From contig JAVJRE010000002.1 in assembly GCA_040218575.1 (NCBI GenBank), positions 186,001 through 250,000 of the forward strand: 64,000 nt of DNA. The letters run 5' to 3'. Under the pieces are notes generated by a model. The model was not told the DNA's origin and ran no database searches. It saw only the letters and a program-made list of their open reading frames with translations. The first letter of the stretch is position 1. The number at the start of each line of letters is the position of its first letter. The stretch is from Alphaproteobacteria bacterium (GTDB lineage: Bacteria; Pseudomonadota; Alphaproteobacteria; JAVJRE01). A program made the position numbers and the translations under genes. Positions 18,026 to 26,620 of the stretch are shown piece by piece.

Positions 18026-18676
18026 ATGCAGATCATCCTGCTGGAACGGGTCGAGAAGCTTGGCGAGATTGGCGCCGTCGTCAACGTCAAGTCCGGCTTC
18101 GCCCGCAACTTCCTGCTGCCGCAGAAGAAGGCGCTGCGCGCCACCTCTGACAATCTGGCCTATTTCCAGACACAGCGGGCAGAAATCGAGAAATCCAACG
18201 CCGAGGCGCGCGACATTGCGAGCCAAACCGCCAAGACCATTGACGGCAAGGAGCTGATCCTGATCCGGCAGGCCGGCGATTCAGGGCAGTTGTATGGCTC
18301 GGTCAACGCCCGTGATATTGCCGAGGGGGCATCCGCCCTGGGGACCCGCGTCGAGCGCAGCCGGGTGCGCCTGGAAAAGCCCATCAAGACCCTTGGCCTG
18401 CATCCGGTGCGGGTCGTGCTCCACCCGGAAGTCATCGTCACGATGACAGCCAATGTAGCCATGAGCACAGAAGAAGCGGTGATGCAGCGCGAACGGGGTG
18501 GCGCCGTGACGCGCGCCGATCTGAGCGAAGCCGAAGAGGTGCGCGAGGCCGCGGAAGCCGCCTTCCAAGCATCCGGCACCGGTGACGGGGATAGCGCGAC
18601 AGGCGGTGGCGAGCATGAGTCGCCGGTTGACGCGCTGACTGGCGAAAGCTCGGAGGAGGCTGCCTCCGGCGGCTGA
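18026..18676 (+). CDS. rplI: 50S ribosomal protein L9
   Basis: L9 binds 23S rRNA near the base of the L1 stalk and affects reading-frame fidelity. The N-domain has MQIILLERVEKLGEIG and GFARNFLLPQKKA, followed by the long helix and a C-domain ending near HPEVIVTMTANVAMS (about residue 150). The 216-residue length is longer than the usual 150 because of an acidic tail rich in Glu, Ala, Gly and Ser of about 65 residues, in keeping with the extended S6 in the same operon. Confidence 0.96.
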   Translation: MQIILLERVEKLGEIGAVVNVKSGFARNFLLPQKKALRATSDNLAYFQTQRAEIEKSNAEARDIASQTAKTIDGKELILIRQAGDSGQLYGSVNARDIAEGASALGTRVERSRVRLEKPIKTLGLHPVRVVLHPEVIVTMTANVAMSTEEAVMQRERGGAVTRADLSEAEEVREAAEAAFQASGTGDGDSATGGGEHESPVDALTGESSEEAASGG

Positions 18677-18720
18677 GCCGCCGCGTTGCGCTTGCCGTCA
18701 AGAGGGAGGTCTCGGCGGTC

Positions 18721-19959
18721 ATGCTCGATACAGTGCTGAAGCGGTTGATCAGCGTGGGGCGGCTTGAGGTCGTGGACCATGCCGGAAAACGGCGTGTCTT
18801 CGAAGGCAGCCGGCCCGGACCGACGGCGACCATCCGTCTGGCCGACCGGGCGACGGAATGGCGGATTGTCCGCAACCCGAAGCTGGCGGTTGGCGAAGCC
18901 TATATGGACGGTCGCCTGACGGTGGAGGATGGCGACCTATACGGCTTTCTGGACTTGTGTGCCCGTAATCTGGGGGCGCCAACCAACCTGCCATTTCACG
19001 GCGGCTGGTCGCTGCTGCAACGGCTGACGCGTCATATTCACATGTTCAATCCGGTGGGTCGGGCCAAGACCAATGTGGCCCACCACTATGACCTGTCGGA
19101 CACGCTGTACGACCTGTTTCTGGACCGTGACCGCCAGTATTCCTGCGCCTATTTCGCCAGTGACAATGATTCGCTGGAAATTGCCCAGGACAACAAGAAA
19201 CGGCACATCGCCGCCAAACTGCTGCTGGAGCGCGGGCAGAAGGTACTGGACATCGGCTCCGGCTGGGGCGGCATGGGCCTGTACCTGGCTGAAGTCGCCG
19301 GCTGCGACGTGACCGGCGTCACACTGTCGGAAGAGCAGCACAAAGTGTCAAACCGGCGCGCCGAAGATGCGGGGCTGAATGACCGCGTACGGTTCAAGCT
19401 GCAGGACTATCGTGACGAGGCCGGACAGTACGACCGCATCGTCTCGGTGGGCATGTTCGAACATGTGGGCGCCGGCCACTATCTGGAGTATTTCCGCAAG
19501 GTCCGCCAGTTGCTGAAACCGGACGGCGTGATGCTGCTGCACTCCATTGGCCGCATGGAACCCCCCGGCGGCACCAACCCGTGGCTGCGCAAGTACATTT
19601 TCCCGGGCGGCTATACGCCGGCTTTGAGCGAAACCCTGCGCGCGCTTGAACGGGCCGGCCTGTGGGTCACCGATATCGAGATCCTGCGCCTGCACTACGC
19701 CAAGACCCTGCGTGAGTGGCGCCGCCGGTTCAACGCCAACCGGGCCCGCATCGAACAGATCTATGACGAGCGGTTCGGTCGCATGTGGGATTTCTACCTG
19801 GCCGGCTGTGAGGTGGCGTTCCGCCACATGGGGCAGATGGTCTTTCAGATGCAGATCACGCGCGAGCAGACCGCCGTGCCCCTGACCCGCGACTATATGG
19901 TGGACTGGGAACGCGAACGTATGAGCGATCAACCAATGGCCAACCAGTCGGTCGCCTGA
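18721..19959 (+). CDS. cfa: Cyclopropane-fatty-acyl-phospholipid synthase family methyltransferase
   Basis: SAM-dependent enzyme predicted to methylenate double bonds of phospholipid acyl chains. The 412-residue product has an N-terminal lipid-binding region, then NVAHHYDLSDTLYDLFLD, the SAM motif VLDIGSGWGGMGLYLAE, VTGVTLSEEQ and the active-site region VGMFEHVGAGHYLEYF. The C-terminal RLHYAKTLREWRRRFN is typical. It lies 44 bp after rplI but is functionally separate. Paralogues with other methyl-transfer specificity exist, so the exact substrate is inferred. Confidence 0.88.
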   Translation: MLDTVLKRLISVGRLEVVDHAGKRRVFEGSRPGPTATIRLADRATEWRIVRNPKLAVGEAYMDGRLTVEDGDLYGFLDLCARNLGAPTNLPFHGGWSLLQRLTRHIHMFNPVGRAKTNVAHHYDLSDTLYDLFLDRDRQYSCAYFASDNDSLEIAQDNKKRHIAAKLLLERGQKVLDIGSGWGGMGLYLAEVAGCDVTGVTLSEEQHKVSNRRAEDAGLNDRVRFKLQDYRDEAGQYDRIVSVGMFEHVGAGHYLEYFRKVRQLLKPDGVMLLHSIGRMEPPGGTNPWLRKYIFPGGYTPALSETLRALERAGLWVTDIEILRLHYAKTLREWRRRFNANRARIEQIYDERFGRMWDFYLAGCEVAFRHMGQMVFQMQITREQTAVPLTRDYMVDWERERMSDQPMANQSVA

Positions 19960-20056
19960 CGCCACTGACGATTCTATCCCCGGGTTTCTCGTCGCTCCAC
20001 AGGCAATGACGCTTTCGCTCCTGTCGCCGCTGGCGCGCATCGGTTAGCATCCGGTC

Positions 20057-21586
20057 ATGCCGCCCGCCGATACAGACAACATTGCCCGCCTTCCCTTTGC
20101 CGCACCGCAGGACGGCAACCAGCCGCGCGTCCCGCCGCGTAACCTGGAAGCGGAGATGGCGTTGCTTGCGGCCTTGCTGCTCAACAACAATGCCCTTGAG
20201 CGGGTCAGCGAGTTTCTGCGACCGGAACATTTCGCCGATCCCCGCCATGGCCGCATCTTCGAGGCGGTCGGCCGGCTGATTGATCGCGGTCAGATCGCCG
20301 ACGCCCTGACCCTGAAAGACTATTTCGATGGCGACGAATCCTTCGCCGAGCTGGACGGCAGCCGCTACCTGGCAGCGCTGGTGGACAATGCGGTGTCCAT
20401 CGGCGGCGCCTATGACTATGCGCGCACGGTGCATGACCATTATCTGCGGCGCGAACTGATTAGCCTGGGCGACGACATGGTCGCCAACGCCTTTCATCTG
20501 GACATCGAAACGACCGCGGCCGACCAGATCGAGCAAAGCGAAACGAGGCTTTATGATCTTGGCGAGAAAGGCCAGCGCGAGGGCGGTTTTCTCAGCTTCG
20601 ATGAGACCCTGACGCGGGCCATTTCCATGGCCGAGAGCGCCTTTCAGCGGGAAGGCCAGCTGACCGGCGTGGCCACCGGCCTGAACGACCTGGACCGCCT
20701 GCTGGGCGGCTTGCATCCGTCGGACCTGCTGATTCTCGCCGCCCGTCCGGGCATGGGAAAATCGGCGCTGGCCACCAACATCGCCTATAACGCGGCGCGG
20801 GCTTTCCGCCAGGAGACCGATGAGCACGGCGACACGCGCCATATGGATGGGGCGGTGGTCGGGTTCTTCTCGCTGGAAATGTCATCGGAACAGTTGGCCA
20901 CCCGTATTCTGGCCGAGGTCAGCACGGTGCCGTCAGAGAAGATCCGCCGTGGTGAAATGAACCACGACGACTTTGACCGCGTGGTGCGCGCCAGCCAGGA
21001 ACTGTCCAGCCTGCCGCTATATATCGACGACACGCCGGCCCTGACCGTCAATCAGATTCGCACCCGCGCCCGTCGACTGAAACGGACCCATGGTCTGCAC
21101 ATGATCGTCGTTGACTATCTGCAACTGATCCAGTCCGGCGCCAGCCGTCGCAACGACGGGCGCGTTCAGGAAGTCTCCGAGATTTCCCGCGGGCTGAAGA
21201 CTCTCGCCAAAGAACTGGACGTTCCGGTTCTTGCCCTGTCGCAGTTGTCACGGGCGGTGGAGCAGCGCGAGGACAAGCGGCCGCAGCTTTCGGACCTGCG
21301 CGAATCCGGCTCCATCGAACAGGACGCCGATGTGGTGATGTTCATCTATCGCAAGGAATACTACCTGCGCGAGCCGCAGCAGCGCGAGGACGAGAACGAA
21401 GGGCATTTCATCGAACGCTATGAGCGATGGCAGACACAGTTTCAGGAAGCGCAGCACAAGGCGGAAGTGATCATCGCCAAGCAGCGTCATGGCCCGACCG
21501 GCGAAGTACGCCTGTACTTCGACGGTCCGACCACCAAGTTCGACAATCTGGCGGCGGACGACCGCCTGCCCGACCCCGCCTTCTGA
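20057..21586 (+). CDS. dnaB: Replicative DNA helicase
   Basis: Hexameric 5'-3' helicase of the replication fork. The 509-residue protein has the N-terminal collar domain (PPRNLEAEMALLAALL) and a RecA-like C-domain with Walker A AARPGMGKSAL (about 228-238) and FFSLEMSSEQL. Further motifs are Walker B IVVDYLQLI, then LALSQLSRAVEQR and DLRESGSIEQDADVVMF. No intein interrupts it. The rplI-dnaB-alr neighbourhood is typical, here with cfa inserted between rplI and dnaB. Confidence 0.97.
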   Translation: MPPADTDNIARLPFAAPQDGNQPRVPPRNLEAEMALLAALLLNNNALERVSEFLRPEHFADPRHGRIFEAVGRLIDRGQIADALTLKDYFDGDESFAELDGSRYLAALVDNAVSIGGAYDYARTVHDHYLRRELISLGDDMVANAFHLDIETTAADQIEQSETRLYDLGEKGQREGGFLSFDETLTRAISMAESAFQREGQLTGVATGLNDLDRLLGGLHPSDLLILAARPGMGKSALATNIAYNAARAFRQETDEHGDTRHMDGAVVGFFSLEMSSEQLATRILAEVSTVPSEKIRRGEMNHDDFDRVVRASQELSSLPLYIDDTPALTVNQIRTRARRLKRTHGLHMIVVDYLQLIQSGASRRNDGRVQEVSEISRGLKTLAKELDVPVLALSQLSRAVEQREDKRPQLSDLRESGSIEQDADVVMFIYRKEYYLREPQQREDENEGHFIERYERWQTQFQEAQHKAEVIIAKQRHGPTGEVRLYFDGPTTKFDNLAADDRLPDPAF

Positions 21587-21602
21587 GCGAGAGCGGCAAA
21601 CC

Positions 21603-22811
21603 ATGACCGACGCTGCGCCGCCGGCGGGCGCGGTTCTCTCCATCGATCTGGCGGCCATCGGCCGCAACTGGCAGCGGTTGCAGCGCCAGGTGGCCCCGGC
21701 GGTGTGCGCCGGCGTGGCCAAGGCCAACGGCTATGGCCTGGGGCTGGAGGCGGTGGGCGACGCCCTGTGGCGGGCCGGCTGCCGGGTCTTCTTCGTCGCC
21801 CAGTCCAGCGAGGGCGTGCGCCTGCGGGCGGCCCTGCCCGACGCTACCATCGCCGTGCTGAACGGTCTGATGGCCGGCGAGGAGTCGATGATGCTGGAGC
21901 ATCGGTTGATGCCGGTTCTCAATGACGCCGGCCAGGTGGACCGCTGGTCACGGACCGCGCGGGCGCAGGAAGCGCTATTACCGGCGATTCTGCATGTGGA
22001 CACCGGCATGGCGCGCCTGGGCCTGGCGGCGGCGGACATGGCGCAACTGGCCGATAGTCCGGACCGCTTCGCCGGCATCCGGCTGGCCTGGGTGATGAGC
22101 CACCTGGTCATCGCCGAGGAGCCGGACCACCCGCTGAACCGGCAGCAGCGCGACGCGTTTGTCCGGGCGCGGCAACATCTGCCCGCGGCGGCGGCGTCCC
22201 TGGCCAACTCCTCCGGCATCTTTCTGGGGCGCCCGTATCACTTTGACATGGCCCGGCCGGGGGTCGCCCTGTACGGCGTGAATCCGCAACCCGGTCGCCC
22301 CAATCCTATGGAGCAAGTGGTTGGCATTAAAGCCAGAATCCTCCAGCTTCGCGAAATTGACCGGGGTCAGACCGTTGGCTATGGTGCGACCTTCTCCGCC
22401 GCCCGGCCAAGCCGGATCGCCACCCTCGCCGCAGGCTATGCGGACGGCTTTCCACGCAGCCTGTCGGGGCATTCGGTGGTCCACATAGCAGGACGGGTGG
22501 CGCCCGTCGCCGGCCGGGTGTCCATGGATCTCATCACCGTTGACGTGAGCGGCCTGCCGGCCGATTCGGTTGTGCCCGGCGGCTGGGCCAACCTGACAGG
22601 GCCGGAGCATGATCTGGACGCCCTGGCCGCCGACGCCGGCACCATCGCTTATGAACTGCTGGTCGGTCTTGGCCAACGTTTTGAGCGGCGCTACACGGCG
22701 GCCTTGCCGCACACCGCCCCGCCGCACCCTGTCCCCGCCGATTGTGCGTTCGCGGATGGGACCTCCGCGGATGGGGCGGGCCCGGCAGATGACGCCGGCC
22801 AAAGCGGCTGA
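21603..22811 (+). CDS. alr: Alanine racemase
   Basis: PLP enzyme supplying D-alanine for peptidoglycan. The 402-residue product has the PLP lysine in VAKANGYGLGLEAVG (Lys40) and the second catalytic tyrosine in VGYGATF (about 260). GYADGFPRSLSG and GRVSMDLITVDV are also family motifs. The ATG at 21603, 16 bp after dnaB, gives the family N-terminus. The last 30 residues are a low-complexity Pro/Ala/Asp tail beyond the usual end. Confidence 0.95.
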   Translation: MTDAAPPAGAVLSIDLAAIGRNWQRLQRQVAPAVCAGVAKANGYGLGLEAVGDALWRAGCRVFFVAQSSEGVRLRAALPDATIAVLNGLMAGEESMMLEHRLMPVLNDAGQVDRWSRTARAQEALLPAILHVDTGMARLGLAAADMAQLADSPDRFAGIRLAWVMSHLVIAEEPDHPLNRQQRDAFVRARQHLPAAAASLANSSGIFLGRPYHFDMARPGVALYGVNPQPGRPNPMEQVVGIKARILQLREIDRGQTVGYGATFSAARPSRIATLAAGYADGFPRSLSGHSVVHIAGRVAPVAGRVSMDLITVDVSGLPADSVVPGGWANLTGPEHDLDALAADAGTIAYELLVGLGQRFERRYTAALPHTAPPHPVPADCAFADGTSADGAGPADDAGQSG

Positions 22812-22813
22812 CC

Positions 22814-23587
22814 ATGCCGGTCGTCGCCCCCATCGGCCGTTTCGTGCTGGCGTTCGCGGTGACCGCCGGCCGCATCGCCATTTTTGCCAGCCAGGCCCTG
22901 CTGCGCAGTGTGACACCGCCCTACTATCCACGGCTGGTATTACGCCAGATGGTGGAGATCGGTTTCTACTCCCTGCCGGTGGTCGGCCTGACTGCGATCT
23001 TTACGGGCATGGTTCTGGCCCTGCAGAGCTTTACAGGATTTTCCCGGTTCAGCGCCGAATCGGCGATTCCCAATATCGTTGTGGTGTCGATCACCCGCGA
23101 GCTTGGCCCGGTTCTGGCCGGGCTGATGGTGGCCGGCCGCATCGGCGCCGCCATCGCCGCCGAGATCGGCACCATGCGGGTCACCGAACAGATCGATGCC
23201 CTGACGACGCTGAAAACCGATCCGCTGCGCTATCTGGTGGCGCCACGTCTGATTGCCGCCACCTTGCTGCTGCCGATCCTGGTGCTGATTGCCGATATCA
23301 TCGGCGTGCTGGGCGGCTATCTGGTGAGCGTTTACAAGCTGGGCTTCGCGGGCGACGTCTATCTCATAAACACCATGGATTTTGTCGAGCCGCTGGATGT
23401 GGTGTCTGGCCTGGTGAAGGCCGCCGTGTTCGGCTTTCTGGTGGCCCTGATGGGCTGCTACCACGGCTATCGCTCCCGCGGCGGCGCTCAGGGCGTCGGT
23501 CAGGCGACCACTAATGCGGTGGTCTCCGCCTCGATCCTGATTCTGGTGTTCAATTTCATCGTCACCGAACTGTTCTTCACCCAATGA
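22814..23587 (+). CDS. mlaE: MlaE-family lipid ABC transporter permease
   Basis: Inner-membrane permease of the MlaFEDB-type phospholipid transport system that maintains outer-membrane asymmetry. The 257-residue protein has about five spans and the MlaE hallmarks FYSLPVVGLTAIFTGMVLALQ, ELGPVLAGLMVAGRIGAAIAAEIGTM and EQIDALTTLKTDPL. It starts 2 bp after alr and pairs with mlaF. No MlaD substrate-binding partner is nearby. Its stop lies in an ATGA that opens a five-codon frame ending on the mlaF start. Confidence 0.92.
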   Translation: MPVVAPIGRFVLAFAVTAGRIAIFASQALLRSVTPPYYPRLVLRQMVEIGFYSLPVVGLTAIFTGMVLALQSFTGFSRFSAESAIPNIVVVSITRELGPVLAGLMVAGRIGAAIAAEIGTMRVTEQIDALTTLKTDPLRYLVAPRLIAATLLLPILVLIADIIGVLGGYLVSVYKLGFAGDVYLINTMDFVEPLDVVSGLVKAAVFGFLVALMGCYHGYRSRGGAQGVGQATTNAVVSASILILVFNFIVTELFFTQ

Positions 23588-23601
23588 CCTGCACGCGATG
23601 A
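23584..23601 (+). other. Mini-ORF relay between mlaE and mlaF
   Basis: ATG 23584 overlaps the mlaE stop (ATGA). It reads ATG ACC TGC ACG CGA TGA, and this TGA (23599-23601) overlaps the mlaF ATG at 23598, again as ATGA. The two ATGACC blocks are 14 bp apart and match at 10 of 14 positions, resembling a decayed tandem duplication. No Shine-Dalgarno precedes mlaF. Reinitiation is inferred. Confidence 0.6.
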
Positions 23602-24371
23602 CCCATACGCCGGCCAAGATCGAAATCAGGAACCTGTCCAAGGCCTTCGGCGCCAAGACCGTTCTTGACGGGCTTAACCTCAGCATTCCCGACAAGACCA
23701 GCATGGTGGTGATCGGCGGCTCTGGCACCGGCAAGTCGGTCCTGATCAAGTGCATCACCGGGATCATGGAGGCGGACGACGGAGAGATCCTGATTGACGG
23801 CGAGGACGTTCTGGCGTTGCGGCCGCGCGACCGCGAAGCCCTGACCGGCAAAATCGGTATGCTGTTCCAGGGCTCGGCCCTCTTCGACTCGCTGCCGGTT
23901 TGGGAGAACGTAGCCTTCGGCCTGATTCAGTCAGGTGTGCCGCGGCGGCGGGCCCGGGAGATCGCCGTGGACAAGCTGGCCCGGGTGCGGCTGGGCCCGG
24001 AAGTGGCGGGGCTTATGGCGGCGGAGCTGTCCGGCGGCATGCAGAAGCGGGTGTCCCTGGCCCGCGCCATCGCCAGCGATCCCGAGATCATCTTTTTCGA
24101 TGAGCCGACCAACGGCCTCGATCCGATCACCGCCCATGTCATCGATGATCTGATTGTGGAAAGCGTGCGCTCGCTCGGCGCCACGACCCTGTCGATTACC
24201 CACGACATGCCCAGTGTGCGGCGCATTGCCGACCGTGTGGCCATGCTGCACAGCGGCGCCATCGTCTGGAACGGTCCGGTCAGCGAACTTGACGGGTCGG
24301 GCAATGATTTCGTCGATCAGTTCATTCACGGAAGGGCCGAGGGACCGATTCAGATGGAACTGCGGCGATGA
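23598..24371 (+). CDS. mlaF: MlaF-family lipid ABC transporter ATP-binding protein
   Basis: Cytoplasmic ATPase energising the MlaE permease. The 257-residue product has Walker A GGSGTGKSVL (about 35-45), the MlaF-typical QGSALFDSLPVWENV, signature ELSGGMQKRVSLARA, Walker B IIFFDEPTNGLDP and H-loop SITHDM. It follows mlaE by 10 bp. Its own stop ATGA opens a nine-codon frame ending on the radA start. Confidence 0.94.
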   Translation: MTHTPAKIEIRNLSKAFGAKTVLDGLNLSIPDKTSMVVIGGSGTGKSVLIKCITGIMEADDGEILIDGEDVLALRPRDREALTGKIGMLFQGSALFDSLPVWENVAFGLIQSGVPRRRAREIAVDKLARVRLGPEVAGLMAAELSGGMQKRVSLARAIASDPEIIFFDEPTNGLDPITAHVIDDLIVESVRSLGATTLSITHDMPSVRRIADRVAMLHSGAIVWNGPVSELDGSGNDFVDQFIHGRAEGPIQMELRR

Positions 24372-24399
24372 GCAACGACAGGACTCGCACCGGCTGATG
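24368..24399 (+). other. Mini-ORF relay between mlaF and radA
   Basis: ATG 24368 overlaps the mlaF stop (ATGA). It encodes MSNDRTRTG and terminates at TGA 24395-24397, which shares its final A with the radA ATG (TGATG). A weak AGGA lies 13 nt before the radA start. Coupling is inferred from geometry. Confidence 0.55.
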
Positions 24400-25854
24400 G
24401 CGCGCCGCCAGACAGTTCATGTATGCCAGGCCTGTGGCGCCAGCGCGCCCCGCTGGCAGGGCAAGTGTGACGCCTGCGGCGCATGGAATACCCTGGTCGA
24501 GGAATCCGTGGCACCGACCACCGCCACCGGCGGTGTGGCCAAACGCCGACGCAAGGGTCCGACCATGGCGCTGAGCGAGTTGCGGGGCGGTGATCCGGAC
24601 ATGCCCCGTCTGCAAACCGCCATCGCCGAACTGGACAGGGTGGCCGGCGGCGGGCTGGTGCCGGGATCGGCCCTTCTGGTCGGCGGTGACCCGGGCATCG
24701 GCAAGTCAACGCTGTTGCTGGAGGCGGCGGCCGGCGTCGCCAAGGCCGGCGGCCGGGTGGTCTATGTCTCCGGCGAAGAGGCCATCGAGCAGGTGCGCCT
24801 GCGGGCGCGCCGTCTGGGCCTGGCCGAGGCGCCGGTCAGCCTGGCGGCGGAGACCAGCGTCGACACCATTGTCGCCAGCCTGTCGGGCGAGCGCGACCTG
24901 GCGCTGCTGGTGATCGATTCGATTCAGACCATGCATGTGGATGCCCTGGATTCAGCACCGGGCACGGTCGCCCAGGTACGGGCCAGCACCCAGGCCCTGA
25001 TCCGTCTGGCCAAGACGTCGGGAACGGTTCTGGTGCTGGTCGGCCACGTCACCAAGGAAGGCACCCTGGCTGGTCCCCGGGTGCTGGAGCACATGGTCGA
25101 CACGGTGCTGTATTTCGAGGGAGAGCGGGGCCACCAGTTCCGCATCCTGCGGGCGGTGAAAAACCGCTTCGGCCCGACCGACGAAATCGGCGTCTTTGAG
25201 ATGAGCGATGGTGGCCTGCGTCAGGTGAGCAATCCCTCGGCGCTGTTCCTGGGTGGCGCGCCGGGCGCGGCGGCGACCCCGGCCGGCGCCGCGGTCTTTG
25301 CCGGAATCGAGGGGACGCGACCGCTTCTGGTGGAGATTCAGGCGCTGGTGGCGCCGTCGGGCCTTGGCACGCCGCGCCGCGCGGTGGTCGGCTGGGACGG
25401 CCCGCGACTGGCCATGGTCCTGGCGGTGCTGGAGGCCCGCGCCAATCTCCGGCTGTCGAGTCAGGATGTCTATCTGAACGTGGCCGGCGGCCTGCGTATC
25501 GCCGAGCCGGCGGCTGACCTGGCGGTAGCGGCGGCGCTGGTGTCATCGGCAACCGACGTGCCGGTACCGGCGGGAACCGTGATCTTTGGCGAAATCGGCC
25601 TGGCCGGCGAGGTGCGGCCGGTCGGCCGCAGCGATGTGCGGCTGAGCGAAGCGGCCAAGCTTGGATTCACCCATGCGTGGGTGCCGAAACCGCGCGAAGG
25701 ACAGCAGACCGGCCGCCGCCGCAGCGGCAGTGACGGGCTGGAGATTTCCGCCATTGGCGGCCTGCAAGACCTTGTGCGTCTGTTTCGCCGCATGGCCGCC
25801 GGCGATCCGGCAGAGCGGCGACCGGGCGCAAAGCAGGATCGGCAGGATGGATAG
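24397..25854 (+). CDS. radA: DNA repair protein RadA (Sms)
   Basis: RecA-like ATPase that promotes branch migration in recombinational repair. The 485-residue protein has an N-terminal zinc finger (Cys10, 13, 24, 27 in CQACG and CDACG) and Walker A GGDPGIGKSTLLLE. The RadA-specific KNRFG motif sits in RAVKNRFGPTDEIGVF, followed by a Lon-like C-domain (DVYLNVAGGLRI, FGEIGLAGEVRPV). Start at ATG 24397 gives the zinc-finger N-terminus; the open frame extends upstream inside mlaF. Its stop overlaps cvpA. Confidence 0.96.
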   Translation: MARRQTVHVCQACGASAPRWQGKCDACGAWNTLVEESVAPTTATGGVAKRRRKGPTMALSELRGGDPDMPRLQTAIAELDRVAGGGLVPGSALLVGGDPGIGKSTLLLEAAAGVAKAGGRVVYVSGEEAIEQVRLRARRLGLAEAPVSLAAETSVDTIVASLSGERDLALLVIDSIQTMHVDALDSAPGTVAQVRASTQALIRLAKTSGTVLVLVGHVTKEGTLAGPRVLEHMVDTVLYFEGERGHQFRILRAVKNRFGPTDEIGVFEMSDGGLRQVSNPSALFLGGAPGAAATPAGAAVFAGIEGTRPLLVEIQALVAPSGLGTPRRAVVGWDGPRLAMVLAVLEARANLRLSSQDVYLNVAGGLRIAEPAADLAVAAALVSSATDVPVPAGTVIFGEIGLAGEVRPVGRSDVRLSEAAKLGFTHAWVPKPREGQQTGRRRSGSDGLEISAIGGLQDLVRLFRRMAAGDPAERRPGAKQDRQDG

Positions 25855-26530
25855 CCTGCCGTTCAACCCGATGGACGCCATCGTCGTGGTGGTGGTGCTT
25901 CTGTCGGCCCTGGTCTGTCTCTCGCTTGGCTTTGTTCACGTGATACTGGCGATCAGCGCCTGGGTCGGCGCCGGGCTGGTGACTATGGCCATGCTGCCGG
26001 TGGCGCGCCCCGTGGCCCGCCAGCTTGCCGGGGAGGGCCGACTCTTCGATACCGTCCCCTATGCCGACCTGGCCGCCGGGCTGGCTTTGTTTCTGGTCAG
26101 CCTTGTCATTTTGTGGCTGATATCCCATTTCATTTCCGAACGCATCCGACGCAGCGCCCTGAACGTTCTGGACCGCAGCCTCGGCGCCCTGCTGGGGCTG
26201 GCCATCGGCGCCCTGATGGTGTCCATGGCCTATGCCGCCTATAGCTGGGTCGTGCCGATCGACAGTCAGCCCCAGTGGGTGCGTGAAGCACGGGCAACGC
26301 CGCTTGTGCGGCGCGGCGCGGACACGGTGGGGACCGTCATGCTACGCTATTTCGGCTCTGCCGAGCCCGCCGCAGGGTTGGTCATTCCGCTACCGGTTAT
26401 CGACGACGCCGTCGGTGGGATTACAGTGGAAACAGAGGACACGGCACCCGCCGCCGGCTATACGAACGACCAGACATCGGACCTGGACCGCCTGGTCGAC
26501 CAGGTGGACAGCGAGGACCACAGCCCATGA
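25847..26530 (+). CDS. cvpA: CvpA-family membrane protein
   Basis: Small inner-membrane protein; E. coli CvpA is linked to colicin V production and envelope stress, and its molecular role is unsettled. The 227-residue product has about four spans (11-31, 35-53, 74-97, 112-135) and CvpA features FNPMDAIVVVVVLLSAL and RSLGALLGLAIGALM. The C-terminal 60 residues are acidic. It overlaps radA by 8 bp. The cvpA-purF pairing is conserved across proteobacteria. The stop is in an ATGA at the head of a repeat array. Confidence 0.9.
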   Translation: MDSLPFNPMDAIVVVVVLLSALVCLSLGFVHVILAISAWVGAGLVTMAMLPVARPVARQLAGEGRLFDTVPYADLAAGLALFLVSLVILWLISHFISERIRRSALNVLDRSLGALLGLAIGALMVSMAYAAYSWVVPIDSQPQWVREARATPLVRRGADTVGTVMLRYFGSAEPAAGLVIPLPVIDDAVGGITVETEDTAPAAGYTNDQTSDLDRLVDQVDSEDHSP

Positions 26531-26620
26531 CGGCACGGCCATGACGACACAGCCCATGACGGCACGGCCATGACGACACAGCCATGACGCCTACGGCCAT
26601 AATGGTGCGACCATGATGCC
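26525..26620 (+). repeat. Seven degenerate 14-15 bp CCATGA repeats forming a four-step stop-start relay to purF
   Basis: Copies start at 26525, 26539, 26554, 26568, 26582, 26597 and 26611. A 29-bp double unit is repeated exactly from 26521 to 26578. ATG 26527 overlaps the cvpA stop. Frames run 26527-26544 (MTARP), 26541-26573 (MTTQPMTARP), 26570-26587 (MTTQP) and 26584-26616 (MTPTAIMVRP). Each ends in a TGA that forms ATGA with the next ATG, the last being the purF start at 26613. No Shine-Dalgarno precedes purF. The geometry is observed; the coupling role is inferred. Confidence 0.8.
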
